Below are positions 34,532 through 42,629 of a stretch of DNA of 60,431 nucleotides, one piece after another. A model generated the notes under the pieces. It was not told the DNA's origin. It saw only the letters and a list, made by a program, of their open reading frames with translations, and ran no database searches. The translations under genes and the position numbers were made by a program. Position 1 is the first letter of the stretch, and every line of letters begins with the position of its first letter. This stretch comes from an uncultured Collinsella sp. (GTDB lineage Bacteria > Actinomycetota > Coriobacteriia > Coriobacteriales > Coriobacteriaceae), in NCBI GenBank assembly GCA_902495525.1, contig CABUXL010000010.1, forward strand, positions 1 through 60,431, read 5' to 3'.

Positions 34532-35733
34532 CGCTCAAGCTGGGCCAGCAGCTCCTCGACGACCTCGACGGCGTCCCCAACAACCTTGTACTGGGCAGCG
34601 CCGAAAATGGGGGCATCCGGGTCCTCGTTGATGGCGATAATGCACTCCGCCCCACCGATGCCGGCAAGATGCTGGATGGCGCCCGAAACACCGATACTCA
34701 CGAGAAGCTTGGGCGAAACCGATACGCCGGTCTGGCCAATCTGATGGCGATACTCCAACCAGCCGGCCTCCACGACAGGTCGCGTGCAACCAAGCTCGGC
34801 TCCCAGAGCCTCGGCGAGCCTTCGCATCAGCGGCAGGTTTTTCTTGGAACCAATGCCGCGACCCACCACGACCAGGCGCTCGGCATCGGCGATCGAGGCC
34901 TGCCGCCCCCACTCCTCGGCGGGAATCGAGATCTCGACACGAGCCTTAGCATCATCCGCAAGCGATATCTGGGTGATCGTGCCGGAGCGGTCGTAGTCAA
35001 AGTCGGGCGCCTTAAAGATACCGGGGCGCACCGTTGCCATCTGGGGACGATGATTGGGGCAGACGATGGTGGCCATCAGGTTGCCGCCAAACGCCGGACG
35101 CGTCTGTTGCAGCAGTCCCGTCTCCGTATCCATCGAAAGTACGGTGCAGTCAGCCGTAAGGCCCGTCTGCAAGCGCACGGCAACGCCGGGTGCCAGTTCG
35201 CGGCCAAAAGCGGTCGCGCCGTATAAGATGGCCTCGGGTTTGCGTTCGGCTATCAAATCGCAGATCAAGCGGGCGTAGACCTCCGCATCGTTTTGGCGCA
35301 GGCGCTCGTCGCGACAGGCCAGGACCTCGTCCGCGCCGGCACAAACCAGGTGTTCGAGATCCCTGAGCGAGCCCTCGGGGCTCATGCCGATCAGTGCCAC
35401 CAGACGGCAGCCGCGAGCATCGGCAAGCTCGCGCCCCTTGCCCAGGAGCTCGTAGGCCACGGGAGCCACGGCGTTGTGCTCGTCGGTCTGCACGAATGCC
35501 CAAATGTCTCGATACGCATCGAGGTCAACCGCGCCGGCGGCCTCGTCACGCTCGATCGAGATAGCGTTGACAGGGCAGGCGTCGACGCACCCACCGCATA
35601 GGATGCAGCCGTCGGTTACGCGGGCGCATCGGCTGGGTCGCTCGCCTTCCACTACGATGCCGCCCGAGGCACAGGCGCGCACGCAGCGACCGCAGCCGAT
35701 ACAGGCTTCGCTATCGATAATCAGTCCGCTCAT
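34528..35733 (-). CDS. etfA: Electron transfer flavoprotein alpha subunit with ferredoxin domain
   Basis: 401 residues. The N-terminus has two 4Fe-4S motifs: CIGCGRCVRAC (Cys11/14/17/21) and CILCGGCVDAC (Cys43/46/49/53). The EtfA N-domain follows, and the C-terminal FAD-binding domain has GRGIGSKKN and SIGVSGAIQHLAGI. EtfA proteins with such ferredoxin domains occur in electron-bifurcating complexes, for example the Etf of the Acetobacterium lactate dehydrogenase. It is the last gene of LDH-EtfB-EtfA, beginning one base after the etfB stop. Confidence 0.92.
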   Translation of the reverse strand: MSGLIIDSEACIGCGRCVRACASGGIVVEGERPSRCARVTDGCILCGGCVDACPVNAISIERDEAAGAVDLDAYRDIWAFVQTDEHNAVAPVAYELLGKGRELADARGCRLVALIGMSPEGSLRDLEHLVCAGADEVLACRDERLRQNDAEVYARLICDLIAERKPEAILYGATAFGRELAPGVAVRLQTGLTADCTVLSMDTETGLLQQTRPAFGGNLMATIVCPNHRPQMATVRPGIFKAPDFDYDRSGTITQISLADDAKARVEISIPAEEWGRQASIADAERLVVVGRGIGSKKNLPLMRRLAEALGAELGCTRPVVEAGWLEYRHQIGQTGVSVSPKLLVSIGVSGAIQHLAGIGGAECIIAINEDPDAPIFGAAQYKVVGDAVEVVEELLAQLER

Positions 35734-36549
35734 CTACGCCATCCCCTCGATAATCTTGGCAAGCTTTGCCGCCTGCTCGGACGCCGCCCCCTCAACGGCC
35801 TCGCACGTTTGGTCACGGTCGGGCACAAACGAGCGCACGACCTGTGTCGGCGACCCGGCAAGACCGCAACGCGCGGGGTCGGCGTTCACGTCGGCGGCAC
35901 TGACCACGCGCACGTCCGCCTCCTCCGCCGCGCGAATACCGGCAATACTCGGCATACGCAACTGGCCAATCTCCTTGGCAGTCGTCATCGCGCACGGCAT
36001 CTCAAGACACACCGTCTCCTCGCCGGCATCGCATCCGTGAACGAGCGCCAGCGAGCCACACGTCGTAAAGCCCGCGCTCTGCACGCAGCTCACGTCGGTC
36101 ACGCAGGGAGTCTCAAAGGCACCGGCAAGCTCGGGACCAATCTGGGCCGTATCGCCATCCACCGCCATCTTGCCGCAGATGAGCAGGTCGAAGTCCTCGT
36201 CGAGCGCCTCGATGCCGCACTTGAGGGCATAGGTGGTGGCTAGGGTATCGGCGCCCGCAAAGGCTCGGTCGGTCAGCAGCAGCGCGTCGTCGGCACCGCG
36301 GGCGATACAGTCGCGCAGCAGCGATTCGGTCGCGGGGATGCCCATCGACACCACCGTCACGCGCACATCCATGCCAAAGCCGATAAACTCGTCCTTCAGC
36401 GCCAGCGCGCATTCCAAAGCACTCGCGTCAAAGGGATTAATGACCGCCTGCTTGCCATCGCGCACGATGGTATTGGTCTTGGGGTCCATCTTGACCTCGG
36501 TGCTGCCCGGCACCGCCTTGACGCACACCACCATATGGAAATCGCTCAT
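35734..36549 (-). CDS. etfB: Electron transfer flavoprotein beta subunit
   Basis: 271 residues. MVVCVKAVPGSTEVKMDPKT and the INPFDASALECALALK region are EtfB landmarks. In bifurcating Etfs this subunit holds the FAD that splits electron pairs between NAD and ferredoxin; the RDGKQAVINPFD stretch is of the long-form (bifurcating) type. It pairs with EtfA next door. I chose ATG 36549 (GGGGG nine bases upstream); a GTG at 36555 overlaps the stop of the dehydrogenase gene. Confidence 0.92.
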   Translation of the reverse strand: MSDFHMVVCVKAVPGSTEVKMDPKTNTIVRDGKQAVINPFDASALECALALKDEFIGFGMDVRVTVVSMGIPATESLLRDCIARGADDALLLTDRAFAGADTLATTYALKCGIEALDEDFDLLICGKMAVDGDTAQIGPELAGAFETPCVTDVSCVQSAGFTTCGSLALVHGCDAGEETVCLEMPCAMTTAKEIGQLRMPSIAGIRAAEEADVRVVSAADVNADPARCGLAGSPTQVVRSFVPDRDQTCEAVEGAASEQAAKLAKIIEGMA

Positions 36550-36551
36550 CT

Positions 36552-38153
36552 TCACGCGCCCCCTTTCTGGACGAGCTCATCCAAGAGCTTCTCCGAAAAC
36601 AGGTTGCCGCGACCCAGTTGCCCGTCGGGATCGAGCTGGAGCTTGAGCCGCGCCGACTCGACCATGGCCTCGTGGCCGTACATCGTCTCTAAGAAGCCCG
36701 CCTTGATCTTGCCGACGCCGTGCTCGGCAGAAACGGCACCGCCCATAGCCGTTACCTCCGCAGCCCACTGGGCAAACAGCTCGCCACCGCGACGGTAGTC
36801 CTGCGCATCGCGCGGCAGGATGTTCACATGCAGATGGTTGTTACCGATGTGCCCCCAGGCAGCAGATTCAAGCCCGCTTTCGGCCAGTGTGCGGCGATAG
36901 AGGGCCACGACATCGGCAAGGCGTGCATTGGGCACCGACATGTCCGAGCCCAACTTGGTGATGGTGGGATCCGTGCGGCGGCGCTCGTCGATAAGCATGT
37001 TGACGCTCTCGGGCACCGCGTGGCGAAAGAACCGCTGGCATTCGCGATCGACTTCGGTGCGCGCGACCCATGTCGCATCGTCGCTGCCGCCCGCAAGCTC
37101 TAGTACCCACCCCAAGTGATACAGCTCCTCAGTCGCCTGGGCTTCGTCGTCGCAGTCGAGCTCCACGTAAACACAGACCTTAGCGTCTTTGTCGAGCGCC
37201 GGCAGCGAGGCGAACGCGGTCGACTGCTCGCGCTGGCGACGTAGAATATCCAGGGCGCCAGCGTCGAAGTACTCGATGGCAGCCGCATGGGACAGGACGG
37301 GGCGCACGGAATCGGTAAAGGACACGGCCTTGTCTTCGCTATCGAAAAAGCAGCTCACACCCCAAACGACCGCAGGCGCCGCCTGCAGGGCAATCTCGAG
37401 CTCGGTGATAACGCCGAGCGTGCCGCAAGCACCGATAAAGAGGTCGATGGCGTCCATTTCGTCCGCAACGAAATAGCCTGAGGCATTTTTTGTCTTGGGC
37501 ATGGTATAGCCGGGAAGATCGAGCTCGAGCGTACGGCCCGCTGCCGTCACGAGCGACAGGTGGCGGCCCTGGGCAAAAGCCTCGCCGCGCTGAAGCTCAA
37601 GCAAATCGCCATCAGCCAGCGCGACGTGGAGTCCCGTGATATGCGGGCGCATGGGGCCGTAAGCGTAGCTGCGGGCGCCGGAGGCGTTGCATGCCGCCAT
37701 GCCGCCCAGACAGGCAGACGCCTCGGTGGGATCGGTGGGAAAGAACTGCTCGGGGGCCTCTTGGAACTCCTCGTAGGCCTCAAGCGATGCCTGGTCCCAA
37801 CCAGCGGTCGGCAGCACCTTCTTGCTCAGCTGCTTGCGCAGCTCCGAGAGAACAACGCCCGGCTCCACGCGCAGCAGAAATTGGCCTTGTTCATCGCGGC
37901 GAAGGCCCAAGTAGCGATTCATACGGGAAGTATTGAGGATATGCCCGCCGTGGGGCACGGCACCGGCGGCAAGGCCGGTTCGGGCGCCCTGAACCGTTAC
38001 CGGGACACACTCGGCATGGAGCTTTCCCAAAATGGCGCGGACCTCGTCTTCCGTCGTCGGAAACGAGATGCTCGAGGCCTCGCCCGATGCGCGAGACTCA
38101 TCGCGACCATACTCTTCGAACTCGTCGGTGAAGGGTTTAATGGTTGCAGACAC
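36552..38153 (-). CDS. FAD-linked 2-hydroxyacid (lactate) dehydrogenase, GlcD family
   Basis: 533 residues: an FAD-binding type 4 domain (VTVQGARTGLAAGAVPHGGHI about 54-74, CNASGARSYAYGPMRPHI about 155-172) and the FAD-oxidase C domain with GHIGNNHLHVNI and SAEHGVGKIKAGF. It oxidises D-lactate, glycolate or a similar acid and hands electrons to EtfAB. Some 60 residues longer than the usual ~470, mostly in the C-terminal half. The GTG at 38153 has GGGGG upstream. It is first in LDH-etfB-etfA. By analogy with LctBCD this could be an electron-confurcating lactate dehydrogenase; substrate is inferred. Confidence 0.85.
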   Translation of the reverse strand: MSATIKPFTDEFEEYGRDESRASGEASSISFPTTEDEVRAILGKLHAECVPVTVQGARTGLAAGAVPHGGHILNTSRMNRYLGLRRDEQGQFLLRVEPGVVLSELRKQLSKKVLPTAGWDQASLEAYEEFQEAPEQFFPTDPTEASACLGGMAACNASGARSYAYGPMRPHITGLHVALADGDLLELQRGEAFAQGRHLSLVTAAGRTLELDLPGYTMPKTKNASGYFVADEMDAIDLFIGACGTLGVITELEIALQAAPAVVWGVSCFFDSEDKAVSFTDSVRPVLSHAAAIEYFDAGALDILRRQREQSTAFASLPALDKDAKVCVYVELDCDDEAQATEELYHLGWVLELAGGSDDATWVARTEVDRECQRFFRHAVPESVNMLIDERRRTDPTITKLGSDMSVPNARLADVVALYRRTLAESGLESAAWGHIGNNHLHVNILPRDAQDYRRGGELFAQWAAEVTAMGGAVSAEHGVGKIKAGFLETMYGHEAMVESARLKLQLDPDGQLGRGNLFSEKLLDELVQKGGA

Positions 38154-38499
38154 GCGAACTCCCCCTTTAGCTAACTACAGTGTTTGCAGGGAGATGTTAC
38201 CGCATCGTTTCGTCGACGTGTTCGAGACCGTCTCCATAATTGGCGATTTTTACGTTCGTGCAATTCGGCGAACGGCGAGGCTTCCTCGGCAGACGATGCT
38301 TTTGACACATATGGCCCCGCCGTCGCCGACCGCGCGATTGTCGCTCGAAAAAAGTTGGAGTATTTTTTGCCGCCTTTTACCTGCGGAGACACCAATCCGT
38401 CAAGCATTTGGTCAGAAATTGGTCAAGTAGCGGCTGATACGGTCGGCGTCGACAGCCAAAACCGATAGAAGTTTTGGCCCCAGAAGCAGGGAGGTTCCC
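38154..38499. promoter_or_regulatory. Divergent regulatory gap with TTGGTCA direct repeats
   Basis: The 346-base gap separates the leftward LDH-Etf operon from the rightward surface locus and contains no gene. TTGGTCA occurs twice exactly 11 bases apart (38408-38414, 38419-38425), one helical turn, a likely protein-binding site. An A-run and T-run frame GTTGGAGT near 38348-38368. Which operon is controlled, and by what, is not visible. Confidence 0.45.
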
Positions 38500-38796
38500 A
38501 TGGCATATTACTGGCCCCAGTACGGCATCGCCATCGAAGTCGACGACGATCCCCATCTCCTGCCTTTCGACGAAGAGGCATTCCCCGATACGACGGTCTA
38601 CCACGTTACCACCGATGTGATCTGCGACCCCGAGTCGTTCTCGGCGCTCTCCCACCACATCGCGCATATCCACGACATCGAGCTCCCTCCCGACTTCGAC
38701 GAGCTCGTCTACTCGCGCCGTCTGATGCTTCACATGCTCTTTGGAGCGGACCCGTCCACCTTTGCGCGCATCTATACCGCCAAGGATGCCGCATGA
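38500..38796 (+). CDS. Small acidic protein of unknown function
   Basis: 98 residues, no signal peptide or membrane segment, so probably cytoplasmic. Acidic N-terminal half (VDDDPHLLPFDEEAFPDT) and a C-terminal FARIYTAKDA. I do not recognise the family. GGGAGG precedes the ATG, and the stop overlaps the next start by four bases (ATGA), which ties it to the surface locus downstream. It may be a regulator or an assembly factor, but nothing in the sequence shows which. Confidence 0.75.
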   Translation: MAYYWPQYGIAIEVDDDPHLLPFDEEAFPDTTVYHVTTDVICDPESFSALSHHIAHIHDIELPPDFDELVYSRRLMLHMLFGADPSTFARIYTAKDAA

Positions 38797-39302
38797 GCGC
38801 GAAGAGGCCACCCCACTTTGTAGGCCTGGGTCGTCGCAAGAAGCTCATCGTTGCCTGCCTGGCCATCGTCTGCGCCCTTGTCGCCGTAGGACTATACGCT
38901 TGGCAGTCGCAGCCCGTACCCGAGGCGGGCGCTTCGGTTACGACGGCCGAGGGCAAAACGCGTCAGGAAATCCAAGATGAGCTCGACGCTATCGTCCGCG
39001 ACAACATGATGACGATTTCGGTCGCGCCGGTCGCTCAGCTGCAGGAGGACGGCAAGCTGCGCGTCAACGTGCAAAACGTCCAAGACAATAAATTTCCCCA
39101 GCGATTCCGCGTCATCCAAAACGACGAGACCATGTACGAATCCGGTGTGGTCGAGACCGGCAAGACAATCGAGACGTGCCCCGCCGGCGACATCAAAGAA
39201 GGCGAGGCGTACATCGAGATCCAGGCACTCGATGCCAAGACCCTCGACAGCCACGGCAATCCGACACGTGTCAAGGTGCGGGTTGAGCAAGCCGAGAACT
39301 AG
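38793..39302 (+). CDS. Membrane-anchored protein with an Ig-like ectodomain
   Basis: 169 residues. After a basic start (SAKRPPHFVGLGRRKK) one hydrophobic helix (about 18-38) anchors the protein, with no cleavage site after it. The rest reads as a beta-sandwich: MMTISVAPVAQLQEDGKLRVNVQN, FPQRFRVIQNDETMYESG, then a glycine-containing turn and KVRVEQAEN. I recall similar short ectodomains in Gram-positive surface operons, but do not know a named family. Coupled to the 98-residue gene by a four-base overlap. Confidence 0.7.
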   Translation: MSAKRPPHFVGLGRRKKLIVACLAIVCALVAVGLYAWQSQPVPEAGASVTTAEGKTRQEIQDELDAIVRDNMMTISVAPVAQLQEDGKLRVNVQNVQDNKFPQRFRVIQNDETMYESGVVETGKTIETCPAGDIKEGEAYIEIQALDAKTLDSHGNPTRVKVRVEQAEN

Positions 39303-39392
39303 CTTTTCCGGCCGACGCGGCACCGCACGCAATTCACCAGCATTCGTCCAATCATCGCGGGGACGGCCCGCGGCGAATAGAAAGGAACGACC

Positions 39393-39992
39393 ATGGACAT
39401 CACCAGGAACATGAACGGAGCCAGAGCGCTCGTCGTGGGCGCAGGGCTCGCGCTCGCGCTCGCAATGGGCGCTGCCCCGACGCCAGCTATGGCGGCCGGG
39501 CGCGTTGGAACCACGAAAGTAATGGTCAGGACCGAGATCGACAACGTTGAGTTCAAAGTTCCGACGGTTATTCCCTTCGTCGCCAAGGCCGACGGCACGC
39601 TTCAGGGCCCCTCAGAAGACGCGACCACCATCGACAATCATTCGGCCTACGGCATCCATGTCACCAACATGAAGATCGACGCCATGAACACCTGGACCAT
39701 TGCCGCCGACGCCAAGGCCGGAACCGCGCAGAACTCCATCGACTTTAAGGTCGGCCCCGACGGCGCGCTCCAGAACGCCAGCGCCGCAATGCAGGGGACG
39801 GGCCTCGATCTTTCCAAGAATGCAGCCTTCGACATGGGCTACCAGGGCATTGCCGGCGGCACGGACAAAATCAAGCTCAAGACAAGCGGAAACGTCGCCC
39901 GCGTCACGCGCGACATCTTCCACGTAACCGGCGAAGGCGATCAGGTTGCAACGATCACCTGGACGGTCGAGCCCGGTGCGCACACGGCATAA
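39393..39992 (+). CDS. Secreted beta-rich protein, unassigned
   Basis: 199 residues with a signal peptide (about 1-35, hydrophobic AGLALALAMGAA, AMAAGR cleavage). The mature part is beta-rich with EFKVPTVIPFVAKADGTLQGPS, then TTIDNHSAYGIHVTNMKIDAM, patterns I associate with self-assembling or surface-layer proteins of Gram-positive gut bacteria (camelysin/TasA-like look), but I cannot name the family. No cysteine or cell-wall anchor motif. GAAAGGAA precedes the ATG. It overlaps the next gene by 17 bases. Confidence 0.75.
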   Translation: MDITRNMNGARALVVGAGLALALAMGAAPTPAMAAGRVGTTKVMVRTEIDNVEFKVPTVIPFVAKADGTLQGPSEDATTIDNHSAYGIHVTNMKIDAMNTWTIAADAKAGTAQNSIDFKVGPDGALQNASAAMQGTGLDLSKNAAFDMGYQGIAGGTDKIKLKTSGNVARVTRDIFHVTGEGDQVATITWTVEPGAHTA

Positions 39993-40257
39993 GGCCGTCG
40001 CCCTGGCCGCCGCCATCGGCATCTTGGCGTTTGGGCCAGCCATGGCCTTTGCCCAGCAAGAACAGGCGCAGGCCGCCACACAAGTGACGGTCGACCTCTC
40101 GGAGCTCGACCGCCGCGACCGCGAGGAACCGTTGGCGCAGACAGGCGACAGACGATGGCTCTTGGCAGCAGGCGCCACAGCAGCAGGCGCGGGAACCGCC
40201 GGCCTCGGTCTACACATCAAACGCAGCCAGAAACAAAACACGGACAGGCCGCACTAA
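39976..40257 (+). CDS. Very small sortase-type cell-wall protein (LAQTG)
   Basis: 93 residues from the GTG at 39976, which overlaps the previous gene. A basic start and hydrophobic stretch (AVALAAAIGILAFGPAMAFA) form a signal peptide. After only about 25 mature residues comes LAQTG (53-57), a hydrophobic helix (WLLAAGATAAGAGTAGLGL) and a basic tail (KRSQKQ), the classical sorting signal in a variant form. An anchored stub this small is unusual. An alternative in-frame start at 39946 exists; neither has a strong ribosome-binding site, which suggests translational coupling. Confidence 0.65.
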   Translation: MRTRHKAVALAAAIGILAFGPAMAFAQQEQAQAATQVTVDLSELDRRDREEPLAQTGDRRWLLAAGATAAGAGTAGLGLHIKRSQKQNTDRPH

Positions 40258-40275
40258 ATTAGCTAAGGAGACCCC

Positions 40276-41706
40276 ATGGCATCGAAGAACCTTTTGCCCG
40301 TCGTCGCACTTTGCGGCGCGCTCGCAACCGGAACGCCTGTCGCCGCTTGGGCGACTCCCGTCATGGCAGACTCCTTACCAGCAGCCCTAAGTTCCGCCCC
40401 AAATCCGTCGAGTACCATTGCGTGCAAGCGTTTTTCGATCGCACAGGCTGCAATCTCAACCTCGGGATGCCTTCGTCGTAATACGGACGGTTCGATAGTC
40501 GTGGATATCAATCGTTCGAACAAGGCAAACGGCTCCCAGGCGGGGTACGCCGTCTGCACGTGGCGCTCGGTTGTGCTCGACGCAGATGGCGATCCATGCA
40601 ATTTAGAGCTGCGCATCGACATCGCTTCGATCGATGACTCGGCGAACGGAGCGAAGGTCGCCTTCGACGGTACGTTTTTTGAGAAAGGAGGCGGTATATG
40701 TCTGGGCTGCGCCGCCGCGAATGCAGACGACACGCAGCCCACCCTCTCATTCACGGCATCGTTGCGGCTGACCAAAGCCGACACCGATGCCATCGCGGCG
40801 GGAGAAGCGTCCCTGCTGTTCTACGCCGTCAGCACCAAAGACACAGACGCTCATTTCGAGAAGCCAGCCGGATCACTCAGCCTTACACGAGGGATAGAGG
40901 CAGGCCCTATTGAAATCGATGTCCACGCGCAAAGCAGGCAACGCATTCTTGCCGACCCGGCGCTTCTCGAAATGGAGTGGAGCGGATCCGGAGCCATCGG
41001 AATTCTCCCCTCCGCGCTTGACGCCAAGACGCTCCCCTCAAACGACGAACCCATCAACGCAACCATACAAGAAGAGAGCGCGGACAAAGAAGCAGGTGCG
41101 GGCGACACGCCGTCGCCGACAAACAGCGTCCCAGCTTCTTTCGAAGCATCGAATGAGCCCGCTGCCGTTCCAAACGACCCCGAGCTCGCGGACAGTCTGG
41201 GGCTTGCTGATCCTCAAGAAATTGATGAGGGTAACTGCTGCGTGCTTGCCGCGCTCGACCACACAGAGGTCATCGACGCTGCGAACATCGAAGTTGCCGC
41301 CGCCAATCAGCCCGTCCGCAAGTCGGCCATCATCGCATTTCCCGAATCCATCGAAGTCGTCTTTTTGCCATCGGGCGAGGTCGTGGCCCCAACACTGCTC
41401 ACCTTGTTGGGCGCCAAGAATACTCGAAACGAAATTAAAAAGGTCACGGTTGTCGAACCTGCAACCACCGCCAAGCTGCGTCTATACGCCGTTGCCCCAG
41501 ACGGAGGCAAGACCTTGGAATTCGATGGCGACACACTCCTCGCCTGGCGACGTCTGGACATTATGCAAGACGTCTCGTATCAGATCGAACTCGTAGGGTT
41601 TGATCGTGCCCGCGATGCCAATATCATCGCCGCGGCTATTGAATCCCCACAGCGGCTTATGACGCTGCGCTTTGACTACTATCCCTATGTCCCGACAACC
41701 ACCTGA
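40276..41706 (+). CDS. Secreted protein of unknown function, cysteine-containing
   Basis: 476 residues with a signal peptide (MASKNLLPVVALCGALATG, AWATPVMA). The mature part has several cysteines (CKRFS, GCLRRN, GICLGC, GNCCV) and a low-complexity acidic/Ser/Pro linker (about 255-310, EESADKEAGAGDTPSPTNS) between two beta-rich parts. No anchor motif at the C-terminus. No family recognised. AAGGAG precedes the ATG. As the last and largest gene of the locus it may be the tip or adhesive component, but that is a guess. Confidence 0.7.
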   Translation: MASKNLLPVVALCGALATGTPVAAWATPVMADSLPAALSSAPNPSSTIACKRFSIAQAAISTSGCLRRNTDGSIVVDINRSNKANGSQAGYAVCTWRSVVLDADGDPCNLELRIDIASIDDSANGAKVAFDGTFFEKGGGICLGCAAANADDTQPTLSFTASLRLTKADTDAIAAGEASLLFYAVSTKDTDAHFEKPAGSLSLTRGIEAGPIEIDVHAQSRQRILADPALLEMEWSGSGAIGILPSALDAKTLPSNDEPINATIQEESADKEAGAGDTPSPTNSVPASFEASNEPAAVPNDPELADSLGLADPQEIDEGNCCVLAALDHTEVIDAANIEVAAANQPVRKSAIIAFPESIEVVFLPSGEVVAPTLLTLLGAKNTRNEIKKVTVVEPATTAKLRLYAVAPDGGKTLEFDGDTLLAWRRLDIMQDVSYQIELVGFDRARDANIIAAAIESPQRLMTLRFDYYPYVPTTT

Positions 41707-41824
41707 GGCTTAAATGCTGCGCACCATTCCTAATACCACTTATATAACGTATTAGATGAGTCGCGATGTACCTCGCATTCCACTCTGCTACGATTGCCAC
41801 GTTGGCATCAATACGGGAGGGCTC

Positions 41825-42541
41825 ATGCCGGGCTTGGGAACAATCATCAACGTTGTGCTTTTAGTTGCGGGCGGTCTTTTGGGATTAGCGGGCGGCCGCT
41901 TCATTACACCGCGCATTCAAGACACGCTCATGAAAGCATCGGGGCTGTGCGTCCTGTTTATCGGCCTGGGCGGCACCATGCAAAAGATGCTCCTTATCGA
42001 TGGGGAGGCGCTGGCGACCACCGGTACCACCATGCTCATTGTCTCGTTCGCCCTCGGCTCGCTCATCGGCGAGGCCGTCAACTTGGAAGCCGCCATCGAG
42101 AACCTTGGCGAATGGCTCAAGCGCAAGACTGGCAGTGAGGGCGATAACGAGTTCACCAACGCTTTTGTCTCGACTTCACTCACCGTGTGTATCGGCGCCA
42201 TGGCCATTGTGGGATCGATCCAGGACGGCCTGCTCGGCGACTGGTCAACGCTTGCCCTCAAGGGCGCACTGGACTGCATCATCGTCTGCACCATGACGGC
42301 CTCGCTCGGACGCGGCTGCATCTTCTCGGCCCTGCCCGTCGCCGTGTTCCAGGGGACGATCACGTTGTTTGCCGGCGCGCTCTCCCCCATCATGACCACA
42401 GCAGCCCTCAACAGCCTTTCGCTCGTGGGCTCCATGCTTATCTTCTGCGTCGGCGTCAACCTCATCCGTCCTCAGACCTTCCGCACGGCCAATATGCTCC
42501 CCTCCGTCGTCATCGCCGTCATCTACGCCCTCCTGTTCTAA
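41825..42541 (+). CDS. DUF554 family membrane protein
   Basis: 238 residues with about seven membrane segments. GTIINVVLLVAGGLLGLAGG, FIGLGGTMQ and the FVSTSLTVCIGAMAIVGSIQDGLLGD segment are typical of DUF554. Members are inner-membrane proteins of unknown function, possibly transporters. I start at ATG 41825; a start at 41756 would add residues without family resemblance. It is separate from both the surface locus and the TerB module. Confidence 0.85.
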   Translation: MPGLGTIINVVLLVAGGLLGLAGGRFITPRIQDTLMKASGLCVLFIGLGGTMQKMLLIDGEALATTGTTMLIVSFALGSLIGEAVNLEAAIENLGEWLKRKTGSEGDNEFTNAFVSTSLTVCIGAMAIVGSIQDGLLGDWSTLALKGALDCIIVCTMTASLGRGCIFSALPVAVFQGTITLFAGALSPIMTTAALNSLSLVGSMLIFCVGVNLIRPQTFRTANMLPSVVIAVIYALLF

Positions 42542-42586
42542 ATCTATCTACGCAGCAGTATCTCGAACACCTGTTTGATGCTGTGC

Positions 42587-42592
42587 TATGAT
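42587..42592 (+). promoter_or_regulatory. Possible extended -10 box of the TerB-ATPase-helicase module
   Basis: TATGAT preceded by TGC gives an extended -10 look (TGCTATGAT), 38 bases before the GTG of the TerB gene. No convincing -35 lies at the standard distance. It is the only plausible promoter element in the 88-base gap. Confidence 0.35.
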
Positions 42593-42629
42593 ATGAGGTC
42601 ACCGAAGCTGCGTTAGGAGAGGAGAGACG

